From assembly GCA_002591705.1 (NCBI GenBank), contig PAAB01000038.1, positions 49,410 through 54,997 on the forward strand: DNA of 5,588 nt. The letters are read 5' to 3'. A program made the position numbers and the translations under genes. This document shows, piece after piece, positions 1 to 5,037 of the stretch. The notes under the pieces are model-generated. The model worked only from the letters and a program-made list of their open reading frames with translations, had not been told where the DNA came from and did no database searches. Position 1 is the first letter of the stretch, and every line of letters starts with the position of its first letter. This stretch comes from Phycisphaerae bacterium (GTDB lineage: Bacteria; Planctomycetota; Phycisphaerae; Phycisphaerales; SM1A02).

Positions 1-833
1 TCCTCGTAGGTCGTCACCTCACGGACCGTCTCACGGGTGTCCACGACGGCGTTGACCGAGATCCGGACACCGGGAATGTAGCCCAACGCGTCGCCCAGTC
101 GCTCCTTGGAGTGCTTCTCGGCCGCAAGCTTGATGTCCATGTTTCGCGTCAGGGCCATCGTGTCGTCCCCGCGCGCGGCGAACGAACGACCCGTCCGGGC
201 ATCGATCACCGCCACGGACTCCGTCTTGAGACCGTGCGTCGCACCCGCGACCATCCGAGCGATGGAGTCCACCGCCGGTTGCGTCAGCCCGTCCGATGCG
301 GTGAGCACCGTGACCGATGCCGTGCGGGGAATGAAGGCCCGACCGATCCCGACAGTCTCGTCGTCGCCGCTGATGACCACCGTGGCGGATCGAACGTTCG
401 CCATCTGGCCGATCATCCGCCCCAGCACGTTCTGCGTCGCCACCCTGGTGCGTGTCCGGTACTGGCCCTTGGTGAGAAAGAGACTTTCGTCCTTCACCAT
501 GGAATCGAAGTCGATCTGGTCGGGACTGATGATCGACTGCTCGTTCATGCCGCTGACGACACGATCCCGATCGACAACCGGCACCATGATCGCACCGCGA
601 TCCTCCTCGTACTGGACACCACTGGTGGCCAGATAGTTGATCGCCGCGGCTCTGGACTCGGTGTTCAGGCTGACGGGAAGCGGAACCATCGTCGATCGGC
701 TCGAATAGAGCGACACGACGAAGAGCACCATCGCCAGGATGACCACCACGGAGCCGATGAACAGCTTGGTGTTGGCTGATAATTCTCGAATGTGCCCCCA
801 CGATTCGTGGAGCATCGATCGAATCGACTGCAT
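1..833 (-). CDS. fliF: Flagellar MS-ring protein FliF (N-terminal part, runs off the window)
   Basis: FliF forms the inner-membrane MS ring that houses the flagellar export gate and carries the C-ring. The frame stays open from the start to the window edge, giving about 277 residues of a protein usually around 500-570 aa, so the C-terminal half is missing. About 23 residues precede a transmembrane helix (about 24-43, KLFIGSVVVILAMVLFVVSL). A ring-building motif follows at about 50-96 (VPLPVSLNTESRAAAINYL, then VQYEEDRGAIMVPV). A second YscJ/FliF-like domain covers about 125-218 (VRSATVVIS, TASVTVL, GLKTESVAVIDARTGRSF), and the next conserved stretch includes YIPGVRISVNAVVDTRE. I chose the ATG at 833 because GGAGG lies 8 nt upstream. 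In-frame ATGs at 848 and 878 are possible but have poorer ribosome sites. The gene follows fliE by about 92 bp. The RBM2 region diverges from proteobacterial FliF, but order, topology and context make the call firm. Confidence 0.93.
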   Translation of the reverse strand, partial: MQSIRSMLHESWGHIRELSANTKLFIGSVVVILAMVLFVVSLYSSRSTMVPLPVSLNTESRAAAINYLATSGVQYEEDRGAIMVPVVDRDRVVSGMNEQSIISPDQIDFDSMVKDESLFLTKGQYRTRTRVATQNVLGRMIGQMANVRSATVVISGDDETVGIGRAFIPRTASVTVLTASDGLTQPAVDSIARMVAGATHGLKTESVAVIDARTGRSFAARGDDTMALTRNMDIKLAAEKHSKERLGDALGYIPGVRISVNAVVDTRETVREVTTYE

Positions 834-841
834 CCGCCTGG

Positions 842-846
842 CCTCC
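842..846 (-). promoter_or_regulatory. Shine-Dalgarno site deciding the fliF start
   Basis: GGAGG on the minus strand sits 8 nt before the ATG at 833. It overlaps the first codons that would follow the alternative ATG at 848. This favours 833 as the real fliF start; the 848 start has only a weak AGG nearby. Confidence 0.6.
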
Positions 847-925
847 ATGCCTGGGATCGATTCAGAGCTTGTCCGCATTCACCGCTTCGACCGTCCTGGT
901 CCCGCGGCAAACCAAGCCGTTGTCA

Positions 926-1237
926 CTACACGCGAAGCTGCTTGACCTCCTCGTAGGCATCCAGGACCTTGTTTCGGACCTGAAGCAGCATTCGGAACGC
1001 CGTATCCGCCTTGCGTGCCGCGATGAGCACGCTCTCGATGTCGTCTCGCCGGCCGGCGGCAAAGTCCTCCGCCGCCACCTGCGCATCCTGCTGAAGTTCG
1101 TTGACCCGTCCGATTTCCTGCTTGAGGAGGTTTCCGAAGGCAGGATCGCCCGGTCGGTTCGGACCCCCGGTCGAAGGGATCCCCTTCGCCCCCTGCAGGG
1201 CGTTCGGATCTCCAATCAGTCCAAGTGGGTCGGCCAT
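926..1237 (-). CDS. fliE: Flagellar hook-basal body adaptor FliE
   Basis: FliE is a small export substrate that joins the MS ring (FliF) to the proximal rod (FlgB) and is needed for export of later rod proteins. The 103-aa product matches the usual family length of about 100. Residues 1-32 form a Gly/Pro-rich, probably disordered leader. The conserved helical part starts near F34 and contains VNELQQDAQVAAEDFAAG (45-62), the family block IESVLIAARKADTAFRMLLQ (67-86), and the C-terminal VRNKVLDAYEEV signature (87-98). The start is fixed at 1237 because a TGA lies in frame four codons upstream. A GAGG at 1250-1253 is a rather distant ribosome site. It lies 33 bp after flgC and upstream of fliF, the order expected for partners that bind each other. 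Confidence 0.95.
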   Translation of the reverse strand: MADPLGLIGDPNALQGAKGIPSTGGPNRPGDPAFGNLLKQEIGRVNELQQDAQVAAEDFAAGRRDDIESVLIAARKADTAFRMLLQVRNKVLDAYEEVKQLRV

Positions 1238-1270
1238 GGCGTCACGTCACCTCAATCTGGGAACACCCGT

Positions 1271-1675
1271 TCATCCGAGGAGTTCCAGCGCAATACTGTA
1301 CATCGACTTCGTGGCCTCCGAGGCCGTAATGTTTGCCTCGTAGGCCCTGGAGGCCTCCATGGCGTTCATGAGTTCGGTGGTGACCGAAATGTTCGGATAC
1401 CCCACGTACCCGGCCTCGTCGGCGAATGGATTGTCGGGCTCGTATCGCTGGAGAGGCTCACCATCGTCCAGCATGATTTCCGACACGTGCACACCCAACG
1501 GCGATCCGGTGGACGGGTCGCCCGCGGCGAAGATCGGAATACGCCGCTGGTAGGGCTCGTACTCGCCGGATTCGTTCAGAATCGTCTGGAAGTTGGCCAG
1601 ATTGCCCGAGATAGCGGTCATCCGCTCCCGCTGGCTGACCAGTCCCGAAACCGAGATGTCGAGAGCATCGAACAT
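1271..1675 (-). CDS. flgC: Flagellar proximal rod protein FlgC
   Basis: FlgC is one of the proximal rod subunits exported by the flagellar type III system and assembled between FliE/FlgB and the distal rod. The 134-aa product is the normal size. The N-terminal rod/hook helix is recognisable as ISVSGLVSQRERMTAISGNLAN (7-28), corresponding to the family's SGL..QR.RM..I..N.AN motif. The C-terminal helix holds PNISVTTELMNAMEASRAYEANI (94-116) and ends KSMYSIALELLG. The middle (about 45-93) is the variable part exposed between the coiled-coil ends. Position 29-31 reads FQT where most family members have a NANTT-like motif, a mild divergence. The start is 2 nt after the flgB stop (TGA TC ATG), so translation is probably coupled to flgB. 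Confidence 0.95.
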   Translation of the reverse strand: MFDALDISVSGLVSQRERMTAISGNLANFQTILNESGEYEPYQRRIPIFAAGDPSTGSPLGVHVSEIMLDDGEPLQRYEPDNPFADEAGYVGYPNISVTTELMNAMEASRAYEANITASEATKSMYSIALELLG

Positions 1676-1677
1676 GA

Positions 1678-2103
1678 TCAGACTCGCTCACTGATGGCCG
1701 TGTTCAGGATGTCGAAACGATTCTGCATCAGTTCGGATGTGGTCCTGAATACGAGGAAGTTCTGAACCAGATCCTGCATGATCCGTTCCAAATCACGGTC
1801 ATTTCCGTCCTGAAAGAGCAGGTTGTCGCCGGACGGACCCGGATTCAGGCGAAGCCCACCCTCGGCGACCTGCACTTCCCGGGACCCGCGTAGATCGAGG
1901 TCGCCACCTCCGGCCCCTCGGCGACGGTCGATTGCATCCCCCAGTTGGGACTGGAAATCGGCCGTGGAGACGTCTTCAGGGCGAAATCCGGGCGTCGAGA
2001 TGTTCGCGATGTTGTTGACGATGATGTCCTGGCGACGCGCCGTGAACTGGATCACCCGCTCCAGAACGGGAAGATCGAGTCCGTTGGTGATGCCTTCGAT
2101 CAT
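1678..2103 (-). CDS. flgB: Flagellar proximal rod protein FlgB
   Basis: FlgB is a proximal rod subunit that contacts FliE at the base of the flagellar rod. The 141-aa product matches the usual 130-140 aa. The diagnostic N-terminal motif is RQDIIVNNIANISTPGF (24-40). The C-terminal rod helix (about 105-141) contains LERIMQDLVQNFLVFRTTSELMQNRFDILNTAISERV. Between them lies a short Arg/Gly-rich loop (RRRGAGGG, about 60-67) that looks flexible. A longer open frame extends upstream to 2250, but its extra 49 residues overlap the end of the regulator gene and do not resemble FlgB. The ATG at 2103 has GGAG 7 nt upstream and leaves the expected N-terminus. It is the first gene of the rod/MS-ring block and follows a sigma-54-like element. 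Confidence 0.95.
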   Translation of the reverse strand: MIEGITNGLDLPVLERVIQFTARRQDIIVNNIANISTPGFRPEDVSTADFQSQLGDAIDRRRGAGGGDLDLRGSREVQVAEGGLRLNPGPSGDNLLFQDGNDRDLERIMQDLVQNFLVFRTTSELMQNRFDILNTAISERV

Positions 2104-2110
2104 GGCTGGG

Positions 2111-2114
2111 CTCC
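2111..2114 (-). promoter_or_regulatory. flgB Shine-Dalgarno site
   Basis: GGAG lies 7 nt upstream of the ATG at 2103. It supports this start over the longer open frame that reaches 2250. Confidence 0.6.
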
Positions 2115-2136
2115 AAGGTCGTTCATACGTCGATGC

Positions 2137-2152
2137 TGCAAACCGTGCACCC
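2137..2152 (-). promoter_or_regulatory. Candidate sigma-54 (-24/-12) promoter of the flgB-flgC-fliE-fliF block
   Basis: On the minus strand the 16 bases read GGGTGCACGGTTTGCA. Against the sigma-54 consensus TGGCACG-N4-TTGCW, the near-invariant GG (-25/-24, positions 2151-2150) and GC (-13/-12, positions 2139-2138) are present at exact spacing. The whole TTGCA block matches, and so does the C at -21. Positions -26, -23, -22 and -20 do not match, so the -24 half is weak. The predicted transcript start is near 2126, leaving about 22 nt of leader that contains the flgB ribosome site. The preceding gene encodes a sigma-54 activator, which raises plausibility. The call was made by eye from one site. 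Confidence 0.5.
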
Positions 2153-2186
2153 GGGGCTCGGGATGAACCCGACCGCCTTTTCGTTC

Positions 2187-2211
2187 CATCCGCGCACTTT
2201 CTGCGCGGATG
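2187..2211. repeat. Perfect 9-bp inverted repeat after the regulator gene (activator site or RNA hairpin)
   Basis: The arms CATCCGCGC (2187-2195) and GCGCGGATG (2203-2211) are perfect inverted copies around a 7-nt spacer. The repeat begins 2 nt after the stop codon of the sigma-54 regulator. No T-run follows on either strand, so a standard intrinsic terminator is unlikely. It could be an RNA hairpin that stabilises or attenuates the message. It could also be an upstream dyad bound by the regulator, since its centre is about 73 bp upstream of the predicted transcript start, a usual distance for NtrC-type enhancer sites. The sequence alone does not decide between these. Confidence 0.6.
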
Positions 2212-2213
2212 CC

Positions 2214-3626
2214 TCAGAGGGTCGTGGGCACGAGGTTCGACTCCTTCCACTTCTTGAGCTTGAGACCGAGTGTCCGGACCCCGATGCCCAGGGCCGAAGC
2301 GCTGCGTTGGCGATGACCGTCGTTGTGCGAAAGCGTCGCAACGATGACGGCACGCTCGATGTCCTCCAACTGCCGAACACCGTCGCAGACCAGTTCGATT
2401 CCGTCCGCCTCCTGCTCCGCCCTGCTCTGCGGAGGCTCGACCACGCAGGTCAGCCAGCTCGACACCAGTTCGGCGGTGACCAGGGAATCGATCGACAGCA
2501 CATGGGCCCGCTCGCAGATGTTCTCCAGCTCACGGACATTTCCCGGCCATCGGTACTGCATCAGCAGATCCATCGCATCCGGCTCGACCCGGCACGGCTC
2601 CCGACCCTCCTTTGCGGACATGGTCCTGAGGAAGTGCGTCACCAGTTCCGGTATGTCCTCGGCATGATCCCGGAGCGAGGGCATCTGGAGCGGCAGGACG
2701 TTCAGTCGGAAGAACAGGTCCTGCCGGAAGGTGCCCGATTCGACTTCGGCCTGCAGATCGCGATTGGAGGTGGCGATGATGCGAACGTCGACGGAGCGGC
2801 TCGTGGAGGATCCCACCCGCTCGAACGTTCGTTCCTGCAGAACCCGCAGAAGCTTGGCCTGGATCTCCGGGGCGATCTCGCTGATCTCATCCAGCAGAAG
2901 CGTGCCTCCATCGGCCAGTTCGAACCGTCCCTTGCGCATCTTGTCGGCCCCGGTGAACGCGCCCTTCTCATGCCCGAACAGCTCGGATTCCAGAAGGCTC
3001 GGTGACAAGGCGGCACAGTTGATGGCCAGGAACGGCCCCCCCGCACGTGGGCTGTGCTCGTGAATCCACCGGCTGGCGACCTCCTTGCCGGTTCCGGATT
3101 CCCCCGTGACCAGCACGGTCGAATTGCTTTCGGCGATCTGACGAAGCCGGAGCCGAAGACCGACCATCGACTCGCCGCCGCCGACCATTTCGTGCTCGCG
3201 GCCGCACGCACTGGAACCGGCGGGCGACCCGCTGGCCTTGAGGATCTGATTCTCCTTCACCAGTCGTCCGCGTTCCAGGGCCCGTTCGATGGTGTTGATG
3301 AGTTCATCACCACTGAACGGCTTCGTGATGTAGTCGTAGGCACCCAGCTTCATCGCCTCCACTGCGGTCTCGACCGTTCCGTACGCGGTCATGAGAATCA
3401 CCGGCACCTGCTCGTCGATCTCGCGGATCGCCTGGAGCAGCTCCACTCCGGTCATTTCCGGCATCTGGAGATCGGTGATCACCGCATCGCAGCTGCTCGA
3501 GGCGATCTTCTCCAACGCGGCGGGCCCGCCGTTGGCAACAACGACTCCATGCCCCTTGCGAGCCAGCATGGTGGCAACGCTGTCCCGCATCATTTCCTTG
3601 TCGTCGACGACCAGTACGCGTGTCAT
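2214..3626 (-). CDS. Sigma-54-dependent response regulator, NtrC/FleR/FlrC/FlgR type
   Basis: This is a 470-aa enhancer-binding activator that remodels sigma-54 RNA polymerase after phosphorylation. The receiver domain (about 1-120) has the acidic pair D8/D9, phosphoacceptor D52 (VITDLQMP), T80 and K102 (TKPF). The AAA+ domain (about 147-385) has Walker A GESGTGKE (175-182), the sigma-54 contact loop GAFTGA (222-227), Walker B GTLLLDE (241-247), FRQDLFFRLNV (300-310) with the arginine-finger region, and WPGNVREL (360-367). A Fis-type helix-turn-helix closes the protein (about 420-465; SASALGIGVRTLGLKLKKW). All key residues are intact. The start at 3626 has GGAGG 9 nt upstream and overlaps the kinase stop by ATGA. 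Its position between a cytoplasmic kinase and flgB points to control of flagellar genes, as for FlrC, FleR or FlgR. Which of these it is orthologous to cannot be settled here, so no symbol is given. Confidence 0.95.
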   Translation of the reverse strand: MTRVLVVDDKEMMRDSVATMLARKGHGVVVANGGPAALEKIASSSCDAVITDLQMPEMTGVELLQAIREIDEQVPVILMTAYGTVETAVEAMKLGAYDYITKPFSGDELINTIERALERGRLVKENQILKASGSPAGSSACGREHEMVGGGESMVGLRLRLRQIAESNSTVLVTGESGTGKEVASRWIHEHSPRAGGPFLAINCAALSPSLLESELFGHEKGAFTGADKMRKGRFELADGGTLLLDEISEIAPEIQAKLLRVLQERTFERVGSSTSRSVDVRIIATSNRDLQAEVESGTFRQDLFFRLNVLPLQMPSLRDHAEDIPELVTHFLRTMSAKEGREPCRVEPDAMDLLMQYRWPGNVRELENICERAHVLSIDSLVTAELVSSWLTCVVEPPQSRAEQEADGIELVCDGVRQLEDIERAVIVATLSHNDGHRQRSASALGIGVRTLGLKLKKWKESNLVPTTL

Positions 3627-4528
3627 ATGTGGGTTCCTCCATCACCGCTGGTGATGACATCGGGATCAATCTGTGCGGGGACGCGAACTTCAAAGGATGT
3701 CCCACCGCCCGCACGGTCGGATACCTGAATGTGACCGTCATGGGCATCCACGACCCGGTGCGCAATGGCCAGTCCGAGTCCCGTCCCCGATGCCCGGGTC
3801 GTGAAGAACGGATTGAACAGCCGCTCCTGATCGGACGCGGAGATGCCGCACCCACGGTCCTCGATCCTGAAGACCGTGAACTCCTGCAACGTCCCGTCCG
3901 GGCGTCGCAGCCGCTGCTCACCCACGGTGATCTCCAACGACGCGTCCCCACCCTCGGACTCCATTGATTCCAGACCGTTGCGAACGATGTTGCCGATGGC
4001 CTGCATCATCAGAGACGCGTCGACGAAGATGTCCCGGTCGGTGGTCACGGAAACCCGGACTCGATCCGGGGCACCGCACTCGGCCACCACACCATGCATG
4101 AGCTCCCGAGCGGCCATCGGCTCGATGCGGACGGTCGATTCCCGGGCGAACTGGAGCACATCGCGGACGATGGCATCCATTCGACGGACGGACCGGTCGA
4201 TCTTGCGGCAGAGTTCCGCCTGCGGCGGCAACGCCGCAAGATCCTCCGACAGCACTTCCGCGTACAGTTGGATCGATGCCAGCGGATTCCGGATCTCGTG
4301 GGCAATGCCCGCCGCCATCTCGCCCAACGACGCCAGCTCGCGGGATCGATGCAGCTGGGCATTGGCCTCCGCCAGTTCCCGCTCCAATCGAAGCACCTGG
4401 TTCTGCAGGGCGTCATGGGTGCTCTGCAGACGCTCGGCGGTCTCCATCACCGACTGCATGAGATCACCGAGTTCGGCGGCGGTCAGCTCCGTGGCGGCCT
4501 GCGGTGGCGTGTGTGCAACCTGGGTCAT
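3623..4528 (-). CDS. Cytoplasmic sensor histidine kinase, NtrB/FleS/FlgS type
   Basis: This is the probable partner kinase of the adjacent sigma-54 regulator. The 301-aa protein has no signal peptide or membrane segment. Residues about 28-65 form a heptad-like coiled coil (ETAERLQSTHDALQNQVLRL and onward) leading into the dimerisation/phosphotransfer helix with phosphoacceptor H77 in HEIRNPL (77-83). The ATPase domain has the N-box NIVRNGLESM (180-189, catalytic N184), DRGCGI (224-229), FNPFFTT (238-244) and GTGLGLAI (248-255). No PAS or other sensory domain is evident. A longer frame reaches 4657, but it overlaps the flgN-like gene. The ATG at 4528 is preceded by GAGG with 5-nt spacing and lies 1 nt after that gene's TGA, so I chose it. 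The kinase stop overlaps the regulator start by 4 nt. A role in flagellar gene control is inferred from context; the signal sensed is unknown. Confidence 0.94.
   Translation of the reverse strand: MTQVAHTPPQAATELTAAELGDLMQSVMETAERLQSTHDALQNQVLRLERELAEANAQLHRSRELASLGEMAAGIAHEIRNPLASIQLYAEVLSEDLAALPPQAELCRKIDRSVRRMDAIVRDVLQFARESTVRIEPMAARELMHGVVAECGAPDRVRVSVTTDRDIFVDASLMMQAIGNIVRNGLESMESEGGDASLEITVGEQRLRRPDGTLQEFTVFRIEDRGCGISASDQERLFNPFFTTRASGTGLGLAIAHRVVDAHDGHIQVSDRAGGGTSFEVRVPAQIDPDVITSGDGGTHI
3636..3640 (-). promoter_or_regulatory. Strong Shine-Dalgarno site of the sigma-54 regulator gene
   Basis: GGAGG lies inside the last codons of the kinase gene, 9 nt before the regulator ATG. With the ATGA stop/start overlap it suggests coupled translation that would keep kinase and regulator levels linked. 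Confidence 0.65.
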
Positions 4529-4529
4529 C

Positions 4530-5003
4530 TCATCCTCTGGCATCTGCAAACCGATTCGTGGATTCAATGGGTGCCGACGCCTGGTACCCGTGCCTCGCAC
4601 GTCGCCCGGCGTCCAGTTCCTCGAGGCCGTTCCGGGCCGCATCACGCTGTTCTTCAAGACGGGAACGGTCGGACTCGTCGCTGTCCAGCACGACCTTCAT
4701 GCACCGATCCACACTGGCCATCAGTTCCCGAACGCGGTCCCGTCGTGCACCGTCGACGTCGGCGAGTCGGGCATCCAGGTCCCTGGTCATGGAGCCCAGC
4801 GACACCTGAGTGGGCAGCAGCTGCTCGACGAGCTGCTGGCGGCGTCCCAGAATCACCAGCAGACGATCCACGTCTCCCGACTGGATGCAGGAGGCCTGCT
4901 CCGGTGCAAGTTCCGCCAGCTCGCGCACCACCGCCTCCTGACTCTCCAGCAGCAGAACCAGATCCTCGATCCATGCGGTCGTGTCGTAACGCGTCTCGGT
5001 CAT
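4530..5003 (-). CDS. flgN: FlgN/FliT-like flagellar export chaperone
   Basis: The 157-aa product is small and almost wholly helical, with no membrane segment or signal peptide. Its N-terminal pattern resembles FlgN: a helix (about 9-36) rich in Leu/Glu, then IQSGDVDRLLVILGRRQQLVEQL (about 40-62), which fits the family's 'gd...l..l...r..ll..L' spacing. A further helical region (about 70-132) and a polar, probably disordered tail follow. FlgN proteins bind the hook-filament junction proteins FlgK and FlgL and deliver them to the export apparatus. Sequence conservation in this family is low, so the call rests on length, helical pattern and flagellar context. A FliT-like or lineage-specific chaperone is the alternative. 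The ATG at 5003 has GAGG at 5-nt spacing. The stop is 1 nt before the kinase start, so the genes are probably coupled. Confidence 0.68.
   Translation of the reverse strand: MTETRYDTTAWIEDLVLLLESQEAVVRELAELAPEQASCIQSGDVDRLLVILGRRQQLVEQLLPTQVSLGSMTRDLDARLADVDGARRDRVRELMASVDRCMKVVLDSDESDRSRLEEQRDAARNGLEELDAGRRARHGYQASAPIESTNRFADARG
4534..4537 (-). promoter_or_regulatory. Shine-Dalgarno site deciding the histidine kinase start
   Basis: GAGG, embedded in the final codons of the flgN-like gene, is 5 nt before the ATG at 4528. The upstream in-frame ATG at 4543 has no comparable site, so 4528 is preferred. Confidence 0.6.
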
Positions 5004-5017
5004 CCTGACCTCGTTCG

Positions 5018-5034
5018 GGCGACATCCTGTCGCC
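5018..5034. repeat. Small 7-bp inverted repeat before the flgN-like gene
   Basis: GGCGACA and TGTCGCC are perfect inverted arms separated by TCC. The repeat fills most of the 34-bp gap between the stop of the TPR-like gene and the ribosome site (5009-5012) of the flgN-like gene. It could form a short RNA hairpin just upstream of that ribosome site. There is no T-run, so it is not a standard terminator. Confidence 0.4.
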
Positions 5035-5037
5035 GAT

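Noticed and set aside
31..801. 256-aa open frame on the minus strand
   Set aside because: It is a shifted-frame shadow of fliF. It is rich in Arg, Gly, His and Ser with no domain pattern, while the adjacent frame translates to clear FliF.
880..925. Sigma-54 promoter between fliE and fliF
   Set aside because: A TTTGCC is present, but the nearest GG is 10 rather than 12 bases upstream of the GC, which is the wrong spacing for a -24/-12 promoter.
869..1765. 298-aa open frame on the plus strand
   Set aside because: It is antisense to fliE and flgC, both of which carry clear family motifs. It has no recognisable domain.
2187..2211. Rho-independent terminator after the regulator gene
   Set aside because: The stem is good, but neither flank has a T-run on the transcribed strand, so it is listed as an inverted repeat instead.
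2104..2250. N-terminal extension of FlgB to an ATG at 2250
   Set aside because: The extra 49 residues overlap the end of the regulator gene and cross the promoter-like region. FlgB homology begins at the ATG at 2103, which has its own ribosome site.
2133..3005. 290-aa open frame on the plus strand
   Set aside because: It is antisense to the AAA+ and HTH parts of the sigma-54 regulator and is a codon-bias shadow.
4529..4657. N-terminal extension of the histidine kinase to 4657
   Set aside because: It would overlap the flgN-like gene by over 100 bp. The ATG at 4528 has a ribosome site and the expected 1-nt spacing.
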